Positions 8,946 to 16,942 of a stretch of DNA of 64,000 nt are shown one piece after another. The position numbers were made by a program, and so were the translations under genes. This DNA is from CALKXV01 sp964632495 (GTDB lineage Bacteria > Pseudomonadota > Alphaproteobacteria > Rhodobacterales > Rhodobacteraceae), in NCBI GenBank assembly GCA_964632495.1, contig CAZWDS010000001.1, positions 1 through 64,000 of the forward strand, written 5' to 3'. Positions within the stretch are counted from its first letter, which is position 1; every line of letters begins with the position of its first letter. The notes under the pieces are model-generated. The model had not been told where the DNA came from. It was given only the letters and a program-made list of their open reading frames with translations, and ran no database searches.

Positions 8946-10466
8946 GTGCGAGGCCCGCATAATATCCTGCGTCTGATCCGGACGGGCGCTACCTTTGAGC
9001 GTACTGGCGCTATGCGTGAAGTTTTGGAGGCCATGGATGCGCCTCCGTCGCTGCGCATCGCGGCTCGTATTATGGGATGGCCCTTCAAGTGGCTGGGTTA
9101 CAAAGGGGACCCATCACTTTCGCCGGCACCGCGCGCCTTAACGGCACTGGGCCCCGCTTACATCAAGTTTGGCCAAATTCTATCCACACGTGCAGACGTC
9201 GTGGGCGCGGACATGGCCGAAGAACTGCGGGTCCTGCAAGACAAGTTGCCGCCGTTTTCCACCGAGCAAGCGAAACAAACCGTCGAGGCTGAATTTGGTT
9301 CGCCAGTCGACACTATGTTTGATGGGTTTTCAGATCCCGTTGCGGCGGCTTCGATTGCCCAGGTACACAAAGCTTTTTTGGTGGACACAGGCGAAGCTGT
9401 TGCGGTCAAAGTCCTGCGCCCCAAGATTGAACAAGCCTTCCAGCGCGACATCGACGCATTTTACTTTGCAGCTCGCATGATCGAGATTCTCTCGCCCGGA
9501 TCGCGGCGATTGCGACCGATGGATGTAGTCGAGCACTTCGAGGGCGTGGTCATGGGCGAATTGGATCTGCGACTCGAGACCGCAAGTGCCGCCGAATTCG
9601 AAGCTAACACAATTAACGATGCCGGCTTCAGCGTGCCAAAAGCCCGTTGGGATCTGTCTTCGCGACGGGTCATGACTTTGGAATGGGCGGACGGTATTCC
9701 GCTTGGCGATCTTGAAGCGATCGACGCCGCCGGGCACGATCGTGTGCGTTTGGCCGAGAAGGTTTTGACTACGTTTCTCAGTCACGCGTTGCGTGATGGG
9801 TATTTTCACGCGGATATGCATCAAGGAAATCTACAAGTCGCAGCAAATGGCGATCTAGTGGCCTTGGACTTTGGGATCATGGGGCGGATCGATGAATATA
9901 CGCGTCGGGTCTATGCCGAGATCCTGATTGGATTTATTCGGAAAGACTATCAGCGCGTGGCCGAAGTGCATTTCGAAGCGGGTTATGTACCTCCGGATCA
10001 GGATGTAAATGACTTTGCCCGGGCCTTGCGTGCCGTGGGCGAACCCATATTCGGTATGGACGCTAGTCACATTTCGATGGGGCGGCTTTTGAGCTATCTT
10101 TTCGAAGTGACTGAACGGTTCGGCATGGAAACCAGAACCGAATTGATTTTGCTTCAACGTACAATGGTTGTGGTCGAAGGAGTGGCGCGCTCACTAGATC
10201 CACACATAAACATCTGGAGCGTCGCCCGCCCGGTTGTCGAGACTTACATCGCCGAGAGTATCGGACCAAAAGCAATTGTACGGGATCTTGGACGTACGCT
10301 TCAGGTTCTCAGTCGCCTGGGCCCAAAACTTCCAAAGCTGGCGGAAGAATTTTTGATCCGACAATCGGTGGATCAGGTAACGCCGGAACGCCCTCCTTTG
10401 ATTGGAAGGGGAACCGCCTTGGTTGTCGTCGGCGTCATTGGCATTCTGATTGGATGGGTGCTTTAG
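8946..10466 (+). CDS. ubiB: UbiB-family ATPase/kinase-like protein of ubiquinone synthesis
   Basis: This 506-residue protein is needed for ubiquinone synthesis and belongs to the atypical ADCK/UbiB kinase family. The KxGQ motif is in AYIKFGQ (about 72-77). The alanine-rich loop replacing the glycine-rich loop is VAAASIAQVHKA (about 132-143), and the ATP lysine is in VAVKVLRP (about 155). The catalytic-loop region HADMHQGNL and LDFGIMG are visible. The C-terminus has a hydrophobic anchor, GTALVVVGVIGILIGWVL. Translation starts at GTG directly after the ubiE stop. It is convergent with flgD. Confidence 0.96.
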   Translation: MRGPHNILRLIRTGATFERTGAMREVLEAMDAPPSLRIAARIMGWPFKWLGYKGDPSLSPAPRALTALGPAYIKFGQILSTRADVVGADMAEELRVLQDKLPPFSTEQAKQTVEAEFGSPVDTMFDGFSDPVAAASIAQVHKAFLVDTGEAVAVKVLRPKIEQAFQRDIDAFYFAARMIEILSPGSRRLRPMDVVEHFEGVVMGELDLRLETASAAEFEANTINDAGFSVPKARWDLSSRRVMTLEWADGIPLGDLEAIDAAGHDRVRLAEKVLTTFLSHALRDGYFHADMHQGNLQVAANGDLVALDFGIMGRIDEYTRRVYAEILIGFIRKDYQRVAEVHFEAGYVPPDQDVNDFARALRAVGEPIFGMDASHISMGRLLSYLFEVTERFGMETRTELILLQRTMVVVEGVARSLDPHINIWSVARPVVETYIAESIGPKAIVRDLGRTLQVLSRLGPKLPKLAEEFLIRQSVDQVTPERPPLIGRGTALVVVGVIGILIGWVL

Positions 10467-10496
10467 AGCGAACAACGGCGTGCCAAGGCTACAACC

Positions 10497-11180
10497 CTAG
10501 ATAGGGTCGTAGGCCGGATCGCGCAGAGCCGTCACTCCATCAGACGGCACGACGGCTCCGCCATCCATCACCAATTCAACCCCATTTGTGCCCTGACGCG
10601 CTTCATTAATTCGCGCGTAATGCGCTACTTCTGAAACACCTAGAAGTTCACCATTACTGTAACTGGCCAGCTGTAGTGTATAGTTTCCGGATAGTAACGG
10701 CGCACCCGTCTGTCCAATACCAGCCCATTGAATAGTATCTTGTCCAAGCGGCACACTTTCTCTGGCGACTTGGTTGCCGAAGGTATCGCGCACCACCAGT
10801 TCGACAGCATCCGCGCCAGGTGCAGGTACCGGCGCAAGGTCAACAGGCGTACCATTGAAGGCAACAGGAGAGCTAACTCGACCTTCCATCCCAACCCACC
10901 CGGCAAGTTGCGCAAGACCCGTCGCACCTAACCCCCCAGCGAGATTCTCAAGTAAGTCGTTTGTCTTGACTTGTTGTTCGACACCCGAAAACGTGGCGAG
11001 TTGAACTGCAAAGTCCTCAGATTCAACTGGGTTCAAGGGATCTTGGTTTTCCATTTGCGTCGTTAACATCAGCAAGAAAGTCTCGAAATCCGAACTGAGT
11101 GCCGATGTCTGGTTTGCCGCATTGGTAGTTTGCGCCAGGCTGACTGACTGCGCGGCGCTGGTTTGCGTTAGTGCGTCCAT
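10497..11180 (-). CDS. flgD: Flagellar hook capping (scaffold) protein FlgD
   Basis: This 227-residue protein caps the growing hook so that FlgE subunits polymerise. The family core SDFETFLLMLTTQMENQDPLN followed by ES(E)DFAVQLATFSGVEQQ is clear near the N-terminus, and the beta-rich C-terminal part has FlgD Ig-like character. The ATG at 11180 (MDALTQTSAAQS) is chosen over longer frames because it leaves an 11-bp gap after fliK and fits the family length. It lies in an operon with fliK (fliK-flgD), divergent from flgJ. Confidence 0.93.
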   Translation of the reverse strand: MDALTQTSAAQSVSLAQTTNAANQTSALSSDFETFLLMLTTQMENQDPLNPVESEDFAVQLATFSGVEQQVKTNDLLENLAGGLGATGLAQLAGWVGMEGRVSSPVAFNGTPVDLAPVPAPGADAVELVVRDTFGNQVARESVPLGQDTIQWAGIGQTGAPLLSGNYTLQLASYSNGELLGVSEVAHYARINEARQGTNGVELVMDGGAVVPSDGVTALRDPAYDPI

Positions 11181-11191
11181 AATGATGTTCC

Positions 11192-12790
11192 TTAAACTCT
11201 GATATCCACGCGGCCATCCAACATCGGTTGCCGCATTTCTAAGTGACCTTCCAAGACTGGGCGAAGATCGGCTTTCTCGCACTTTCCACCGCCGCTGGAT
11301 GAAGAATCCGTGTCGCCCTGAGCATCTTCACCACCGAACGAGAAATTTAAATTCTGGAATCCTTGGCCTGCCAAATCGGCTGCAAACAATTCGATATTCC
11401 GGCGGATCAAATCAAGTGTTTCTGGTCTTTCTGTTGTGACCAAAACGTTCATGCCGTTTTCGATGGTTGTCATCGAGAGACGAACGCGCCCGAGTTCCTC
11501 GGGCGAAAGACGAACTTCCACCAATCCTTCAACTGTTGCACGTGCGGCCTGAACCAGTTGAGTGACCACCGACCGTGCCGCCGGTTCAACACGCGGGGCA
11601 ACGGCTTCCGCAGGACGGCGCGCGTCACTACTTTCGACGGTCGCCAAAGAAGGAATGGTATCTTCTTTCAATGGTTGTGTATTGCGCCCGGACGCGATGT
11701 CTTTTGCCATCTGATCCGTTGCAACCACAGCCGTGACTTGAATCGTTTGAGTAGAATCAGGCGGAGAATGTGCAGGGTTTGTCATCGCTATAGTGTCGTG
11801 ACCTGAGCTCTGAAGTGTCGATCGGGCGAATTTTAGACGAGTGGATACCTCAGAAACCTGCGAGGGGAGCGCTTGCGATGGCACCTTTTGAGCATGTTCG
11901 GATTTGGTCAAAACACTGGGAATCGGGGTGTCGGGTGTTGATCTCTCTTTCGGTACTGCCGTCGGCACCTTGTTCGGCCGCGACACAAGCTCAATAGCTT
12001 GCTTTTGGCGATCCGCAGTCCTTATCTGTGCACTCTCAGGAGGGGCCTTTTTGGGGATTGCAACTTGCACTTCTGATGTTTGCGAAACTCGCGCGTCCGA
12101 AGCTAATGGTGGCGGAGCCCACGCGTCTTCATTGGAACGTGCTAGCACATTCTCTTTCGCCGCCGGTGACGCAATCGATTTCTCGAGTGCTACGGTCATA
12201 ACCGTTTGCGACAGTTCTTTGGAATGTGCGTTCAAGCCTTGTTGGAAAGCATGCACATCCAATCCGGCATTTGTGCGACCCTCTGGAATGTCAGGCCGCA
12301 CCGTATCCATCTTTACGCTTTGACCTTTCGGCAGGATCGGTGGTTCAGCCCGTCCGACGTCTTGCTTTGTCAGAACTTTGGAGTCCAAGTCGGTAGCTGG
12401 TCTTGCCTCAGACCCGCCAAAAGCCAAGGGCGGCAAAACTGTGTTCGGTGCTGGCGCAGACAATCCCTTGGTATCTGCTTTTAACGGCGGGCTTGCTGCG
12501 CCGGTAACGTCCGGGCCCGAGCGCTTGACAAAATCGACCGGGATCGCCGTAAGCAGCCCTATCGGCTTAGTGAAAAGGAAAGCACTGTCGTCTTCCACCT
12601 TCGGAAGCTTTTCTAAAGATGTCTCATCAAGACTGATTGGCGTCTCTTCTTCGATGGTAAACTCTGTTTGAATGGCAAGTTCGGAGAAATCCGCCGCGTG
12701 CTCGTCCAAGATTGCCGGGGCCACCGTCCCCCCGATCAAACTCCCTTCAACTTTCGGTTCCTTATTAAGAACCTGCATCAGTAACTGCAT
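11192..12790 (-). CDS. fliK: Flagellar hook-length control protein FliK
   Basis: This 532-residue protein measures hook length and triggers the switch of export specificity. The N-terminal about 390 residues are low-complexity and rich in Pro, Thr, Ser and Ala, as in other FliK proteins. The conserved C-terminal Flg_hook domain (about 415-495) has GLVEVRLSPEELGRVRLSMT and GMNVLVTTERPETLDLIRR. FliK N-terminal parts are poorly conserved, so the call rests on the C-terminal domain and the position beside flgD. Confidence 0.92.
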   Translation of the reverse strand: MQLLMQVLNKEPKVEGSLIGGTVAPAILDEHAADFSELAIQTEFTIEEETPISLDETSLEKLPKVEDDSAFLFTKPIGLLTAIPVDFVKRSGPDVTGAASPPLKADTKGLSAPAPNTVLPPLAFGGSEARPATDLDSKVLTKQDVGRAEPPILPKGQSVKMDTVRPDIPEGRTNAGLDVHAFQQGLNAHSKELSQTVMTVALEKSIASPAAKENVLARSNEDAWAPPPLASDARVSQTSEVQVAIPKKAPPESAQIRTADRQKQAIELVSRPNKVPTAVPKERSTPDTPIPSVLTKSEHAQKVPSQALPSQVSEVSTRLKFARSTLQSSGHDTIAMTNPAHSPPDSTQTIQVTAVVATDQMAKDIASGRNTQPLKEDTIPSLATVESSDARRPAEAVAPRVEPAARSVVTQLVQAARATVEGLVEVRLSPEELGRVRLSMTTIENGMNVLVTTERPETLDLIRRNIELFAADLAGQGFQNLNFSFGGEDAQGDTDSSSSGGGKCEKADLRPVLEGHLEMRQPMLDGRVDIRV

Positions 12791-12906
12791 GCTAAACCTC
12801 CGGACGTCCTGTCCATTTGTTGGCGGTTTAATGTCTGGAAATTACCAGTCCTTTACCTGTCACCGCCATAGTGCGGAGAATTGTCACGATCAGAAGGATC
12901 CAAAGA

Positions 12907-13203
12907 ATGAGCTTTTCTGTCCCAGCAACGGGATCACAATCATTGCGGCCGCCACTTCCCCCCGACCACGACAAACAGTTGATGAAAGTTGCCCGTGAGC
13001 TTGAAGCAAGCTTCTTGACTGAAATGTTGAAATCAGCGGGTGTGGGCAAATCCCGCGAGGTTTTCGGGGGAGGCGCAGGCGAAGACCACTTTTCGAGCTT
13101 TCTTGTTCAAGAATACGCAAAATCAACTGTTCAAGCGGGTGGAATCGGTCTGTCTGAATCAATCTATAGGTCACTTGTTCAAACAATGGAGTCGACGACA
13201 TGA
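12907..13203 (+). CDS. flgJ: Rod-binding protein, FlgJ N-terminal type
   Basis: This 98-residue protein corresponds only to the rod-scaffolding half of FlgJ: LMKVARELEASFLTEMLKSA followed by SFLVQEYAKS. There is no muramidase domain. In Rhodobacter sphaeroides FlgJ is likewise single-domain and works with a separate lytic transglycosylase, and one is encoded at 27174-27950 here. The ATG at 12907 follows AGAAGG and is preferred over an upstream in-frame ATG at 12871. Its stop overlaps the next start (ATGA). Confidence 0.9.
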   Translation: MSFSVPATGSQSLRPPLPPDHDKQLMKVARELEASFLTEMLKSAGVGKSREVFGGGAGEDHFSSFLVQEYAKSTVQAGGIGLSESIYRSLVQTMESTT

Positions 13204-13535
13204 ATATCATTGAAGAGCTCGAAAATGTCTTGGCCGATGAATGTACAGCGCTTCTGTCAGGCGACTATGATCAACTCGAACCCTTGCTAGAGCGAAAGTC
13301 GAAGTTAGAGGCGCGCTTGCTTGAGAATGCTCCAGATCTTTCCGAAGACGTTTGCGTGCGACTATCTAAACGCGCCGCTCACAATGAAATGCTTTTGAAT
13401 TCAGCCCGCCGTGGAATCCAAGCGGCCATGTCTCAGATCAAAGAGATTTCGACCGGCAAATCCCATTCAACCTATACCAGCGACGGAGAACGCGCACCGC
13501 TCGCAAGACCTGTGTCCGTGACTCAGAAGTACTGA
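13200..13535 (+). CDS. FlgN-like flagellar export chaperone (probable)
   Basis: This 111-residue, largely helical acidic protein starts MNIIEELENVLADECTALLS. The pattern YDQLEPLLERKSKLEARLLE resembles FlgN, the chaperone for hook-filament junction proteins FlgK and FlgL. It is translationally coupled to flgJ and precedes the flagellin, a common place for flgN-like genes in this group. The identity rests on size, helix pattern and place rather than on strong motifs. Confidence 0.7.
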   Translation: MNIIEELENVLADECTALLSGDYDQLEPLLERKSKLEARLLENAPDLSEDVCVRLSKRAAHNEMLLNSARRGIQAAMSQIKEISTGKSHSTYTSDGERAPLARPVSVTQKY

Positions 13536-13684
13536 GCATTTATCGAAAATCCTCACAAATTGCATGTGTCGGAGATTGCGGTTGTTCAAGGTTTTTTAAG
13601 GGTTCAAGCGCGAGATTGGGTAAGCACCGAGAACAGGTGGCGCGAGAACCCAAAAAGGTTTCGCATCGGCAGAATGGCTGGCTC

Positions 13685-13724
13685 GTCTAAAAGACGTTTC
13701 CGAAACCCAAGGCGGATAACCGCC
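13685..13724 (+). promoter_or_regulatory. Three stacked inverted repeats before the flagellin ribosome site
   Basis: Three adjacent small hairpins can form: GTCT-aaa-AGAC (13685-13695), GTTTC-c-GAAAC (13696-13706) and GGCGG-ataa-CCGCC (13711-13724). They end 22 bp before the flagellin ATG at 13747, whose ribosome site is GGAG. The string GCGGATAA (13712-13719) also loosely resembles a flagellar sigma-28 -10 element, but its spacing to the TAAA at 13688 is longer than the enteric consensus. The place fits a leader-RNA control site, possibly for FlbT, which in Caulobacter acts on flagellin mRNA leaders; that link is inference. Confidence 0.45.
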
Positions 13725-13746
13725 GTATATGATTGGAGAAAGCCAG

Positions 13747-15279
13747 ATGGCTAGTATTCTCACCAACACCAGCGCCATGGTTGCGCTGCAAAACCTTCGC
13801 ACTATCAATTCCGGCCTCGAAGACACCCAGAAAATGATCTCGACAGGTAAGGCTATCAGTAGCGCTCGCGACAATGCTGCGGTCTGGGCCATTTCGAAAG
13901 TCATGGAATCCGACGCTTCAAGTTTTAAGGCTATCAACGATAGCCTTAACCTTGGACAATCGACAGTAACGGTTGCCCGTCAAGCGTCCGAGACAGTGAC
14001 CGATCTTCTTACTCAGATGAAAGAGAAAATCGTTGCTGCGCAAGAAGAAAACGTTGACCGCACTAAGCTTCAGGATGACGTTAATGCACTTTCCGATCAA
14101 ATCAAATCGGTTGTGGGCGCCGCCCAGTTTAACGGCTTGAACCTGTTGCAAGGCACCGACGATGTGAACATCCTTTCGTCGCTTGACAGATCCTCGGATG
14201 GTACTGTTACGGCTTCTGACATCACGATTTTCCGTCAGGACTTAAGTGATGACGCTGGTTCTTATGGCACAGGAACCGATCTGTCGACAAACATCACAGC
14301 AACACCAGGCTCGAACCTTGCCGCAGCCGGTACTGGCGGTAACTTCTCCAATAGCGGGAACACGTTGGATGCTCTTGTTGCAGGCACAATTGTCGCCGGT
14401 GAAACATACAATATGCAAATTGCCGGAGAAACGGTCAGCTTCACGACCACGACAACGGCGGCTGGTGACTTGGCAGCAGGCCTTTCGGCGGCAATTAACA
14501 CTGCCGGCATTGAAGGCATCACAGCATCTGTGGCAACTGCCACAATTTCGATTGAGAACACGCGATCTTTCGAAGACGTCACAGTCAATACATCGGGTAG
14601 TGGTGCCGCGACATTTGCACTGACTGCCAGCGGCAACACCGCAGCAGCAGCAACGACCAACACCCAAACCGTTGAATCTCGCGCAACTGATGTAACTTTT
14701 TCCACTTCCAACGGCGTTGCTGAAGGCGATGGTTATCGCGTGACACTTGGTGGTGTGAATTATGACTACATCGCTGGCAAGAATGAAAGCTTCGAAGATG
14801 TTGCGCGCGGTTTGAAAACTGTGATTGACAGTGCAGCTCTGACAGACATTTCGACAAACGTCACTCAGAAGTCCGGCGCATGGGTTCTCGAACTCGACAA
14901 TGACGGCGCCGCTGTAACATTGGCAGATGCCGGCGCCGCGGGTGGTACCGCTACAGGTGGTCTGAATGGCGTGGATGCAATCGACGTCACCACAGACGAA
15001 GGTGTCGAGGCTGCTTTGGCCAACATCGAAACCTACATCAATACTGGGATCGAAGCAGCAGCAGACTTCGGTTCGGCACAGGGTCGAATTGATACGCAGA
15101 ACACGTTCATCAGCAATCTGACCGACTCGCTCAATGCCGGGATCGGTGCCTTGGTGGATGCGGATCTGGAAGCCGCTTCGGCGCGTTTGCAGGCGTTACA
15201 GGTTCAACAACAGTTGGGCATTCAGTCGCTTTCGATTGCAAATCAATCACCACAATCGATCCTTTCCCTGTTCCGGTAA
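13747..15279 (+). CDS. fliC: Flagellin with a large variable middle region
   Basis: This 510-residue filament subunit has the conserved N-terminal D0/D1 helices (SAMVALQNLRTINSGLEDTQ, then SSARDNAAVWAISKVMES) and the C-terminal helices ending QLGIQSLSIANQSPQSILSL. Between them, about residues 145-430 are rich in Thr, Ala, Gly and Ser and poor in lysine, which suggests an exposed beta-rich D2/D3-like domain. That is larger than the small flagellins common in alphaproteobacteria. The ATG at 13747 follows GGAG, and an upstream ATT/ATG reading is not needed. The next genes flaF and flbT control flagellin production. Confidence 0.95.
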   Translation: MASILTNTSAMVALQNLRTINSGLEDTQKMISTGKAISSARDNAAVWAISKVMESDASSFKAINDSLNLGQSTVTVARQASETVTDLLTQMKEKIVAAQEENVDRTKLQDDVNALSDQIKSVVGAAQFNGLNLLQGTDDVNILSSLDRSSDGTVTASDITIFRQDLSDDAGSYGTGTDLSTNITATPGSNLAAAGTGGNFSNSGNTLDALVAGTIVAGETYNMQIAGETVSFTTTTTAAGDLAAGLSAAINTAGIEGITASVATATISIENTRSFEDVTVNTSGSGAATFALTASGNTAAAATTNTQTVESRATDVTFSTSNGVAEGDGYRVTLGGVNYDYIAGKNESFEDVARGLKTVIDSAALTDISTNVTQKSGAWVLELDNDGAAVTLADAGAAGGTATGGLNGVDAIDVTTDEGVEAALANIETYINTGIEAAADFGSAQGRIDTQNTFISNLTDSLNAGIGALVDADLEAASARLQALQVQQQLGIQSLSIANQSPQSILSLFR

Positions 15280-15293
15280 TAAGTCAAACTCGT

Positions 15294-15315
15294 CGGGCGA
15301 TCCTAGGGTCGCCCG
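15294..15315 (+). terminator. Hairpin between flagellin and flaF
   Basis: CGGGCGA (15294-15300) pairs with TCGCCCG (15309-15315) over an 8-nt loop, 15 bp after the flagellin stop. There is no T-run, so it is more likely an mRNA-stability or partial-termination element that lets flagellin mRNA exceed flaF mRNA. Confidence 0.5.
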
Positions 15316-15363
15316 CCATTCCCAGCAGGCCCTAAGTGGGCTTCAATCCAGGAGAACATCTCC

Positions 15364-15741
15364 GTGAGTGTCGTCGAACGCGCCAGAGAAGGCTACGGCA
15401 GAACCGCCGCCCCGATTAAATCAAACCGCGCTGCTGAATACGAAGCCATTGCACGAACTTCGCACCGCCTCCGTGCGGCGGCCGCAAATAAGGCAAGTGA
15501 TTTCCCAGAATATATTGCGGCATTGCACCAAAATAGGAAGCTATGGTCCACTCTCGCAATTGATGTGGCCCACCCCGAAAACGGTCTGCCGCAAGACCTG
15601 CGCGCCCGCTTGTTTTTCTTAGCCGAGTTCACAAAAACTGAAACGCATCGCTTGATGAACAATGAAGGTGAAGTAGGTGTTCTGATCGAAATCAATACAG
15701 CTGTGCTGCAAGGCTTGCGCGGTCAGGAGGCACTGACATGA
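15364..15741 (+). CDS. flaF: Flagellin biosynthesis regulator FlaF
   Basis: This 125-residue protein has the FlaF family pattern: a short N-terminus ending in AREGYGRTAAPI, then LHQNRKLWSTLAIDVAHPENGLP and LRARLFFLAEFTKTETHRLM. In Caulobacter FlaF is needed for flagellin synthesis and secretion and works against FlbT. Translation starts at GTG (15364) after CAGGAGA, and the stop overlaps the flbT start by 4 bp. Confidence 0.95.
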   Translation: MSVVERAREGYGRTAAPIKSNRAAEYEAIARTSHRLRAAAANKASDFPEYIAALHQNRKLWSTLAIDVAHPENGLPQDLRARLFFLAEFTKTETHRLMNNEGEVGVLIEINTAVLQGLRGQEALT

Positions 15742-16142
15742 GCGGACTAGTTTTGAAGCTTGCACCCAAGGAACGCGTTCTGATCAATGGAGCGGTCATC
15801 GAGAATGGGGATAGAAGGACTCGGGTCGCCATTCTAACACCCAACGCTAAAATTCTGCGACTTAAAGATGCCTTGCACCCAGAAGATGCAAATACGCCCG
15901 TTCGTCGAGTTTGCTATATTGCGCAACTTGTATTGTCGGGCGACGCTGAACCCGAACAGGCCCGTCCCCAACTCTTATCAGGCATCGAACAGTTGAGCCA
16001 AGTTCTGAACGATATCGACAGCCGAGGTTTGCTGGAAGATGCCACGAACGCCGTTGTTTCAGAGCGATATTATCAGGCAATGAAAACCTTGCGTACACTA
16101 ATTCCGCGCGAAGATCGGCTTTTGGCGACAAGCCAAGTATGA
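15738..16142 (+). CDS. flbT: Flagellin translation regulator FlbT
   Basis: This 134-residue protein matches FlbT, which in Caulobacter binds flagellin mRNA leaders and couples filament synthesis to assembly. Family features are the start MSGLVLKLAPKERVLINGAV, followed by NAKILRLKDALHPEDANTPVRR. It is coupled by ATGA overlaps to flaF and to the next gene. The hairpin array just upstream of the flagellin start is a natural candidate target. Confidence 0.95.
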   Translation: MSGLVLKLAPKERVLINGAVIENGDRRTRVAILTPNAKILRLKDALHPEDANTPVRRVCYIAQLVLSGDAEPEQARPQLLSGIEQLSQVLNDIDSRGLLEDATNAVVSERYYQAMKTLRTLIPREDRLLATSQV

Positions 16143-16942
16143 GCTATCAGCCCATCATCCCCTATGGCGGAAACCTTGGATGGAGCTTTCTGAAAAACAC
16201 TCGGGACGCTCAGCAAGAAACGTTTGACAGTTCGGCGGCAATCACCACCAACGCCGAATACTTCCGCGAACACATTGGTAAAATTCAAAGCGCCGAGGAA
16301 CTTGTAAGTGATCGCCGCCTTCTTACCGTGGCCTTAGGCGCGTTCGGCTTGGACGATGATATCGAAAACCGATTCTACATCCAAAAAGTGTTGGAAGAGG
16401 GTACTTTGAATGAAGAGAGCTTTGCCAATAGGTTGGCCGACAAACGATATTTCGCAATGGCTGAAGCTTTTGGCTTCGAATTTGTGCCTCCAAGCACAGC
16501 AATCAGCACTTTTCCCGACAAGATCCTTGATGCTTATAAAAACCGACAATTTGAAGTCGCTGTTGGCGACCAGGATTCGGATCTAAGGTTGGCGTTAGGA
16601 ATTGAACGCGACCTTACCAATTTGGCAGACAGCGATCTTAGTGAGGAGGCCGCTTGGTTTACGATCATGGGAACATCTACGATGCGAAGTGTATTTGAAA
16701 CTGCTTTGGGTCTTCCATCAGAAATCGCGGCTGTCGACATCGATCAGCAGCTAGAAATCTTCAAAGAAAAATCGTCTTCGCTTTTCGGAACAACTGATCC
16801 ATCCGATTTCGCTGACCCTGAATTGCAGGATGAACTCGTGCGGAATTTTTTATTCCGAGCCGAACTTGAGGCGTCATCTTCTGCGACAAGCCAAGGGTCT
16901 GTTGCCCTGACACTGCTACAATCCCAAACACCTCTATTCTAA
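16139..16942 (+). CDS. DUF1217 flagellar-cluster protein
   Basis: This 267-residue protein has the DUF1217 character: YFREHIGKIQSAEELVSDRR, then LDDDIENRFYIQKVLEEGT and SFANRLADKRY. Members occur beside flagellar genes in alphaproteobacteria but I know of no firm function. No signal peptide or membrane segment is visible, and the sequence is acidic and mostly helical. It is coupled to flbT (ATGA overlap), and its stop overlaps the stop of fliI by 4 bp. A filament or rod-related export substrate or a chaperone are possible roles. Confidence 0.8.
   Translation: MSYQPIIPYGGNLGWSFLKNTRDAQQETFDSSAAITTNAEYFREHIGKIQSAEELVSDRRLLTVALGAFGLDDDIENRFYIQKVLEEGTLNEESFANRLADKRYFAMAEAFGFEFVPPSTAISTFPDKILDAYKNRQFEVAVGDQDSDLRLALGIERDLTNLADSDLSEEAAWFTIMGTSTMRSVFETALGLPSEIAAVDIDQQLEIFKEKSSSLFGTTDPSDFADPELQDELVRNFLFRAELEASSSATSQGSVALTLLQSQTPLF

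Noticed and set aside
13588..13612. TTAA-containing stretch upstream of flagellin as a CtrA site
   Set aside because: The partner half-site is TTCA, a weaker match than the sites before fliF and flgE.
14242..14667. Cys/Arg-rich frame opposite the flagellin insert
   Set aside because: A product of the Thr/Ala/Gly-rich coding strand; no independent support.
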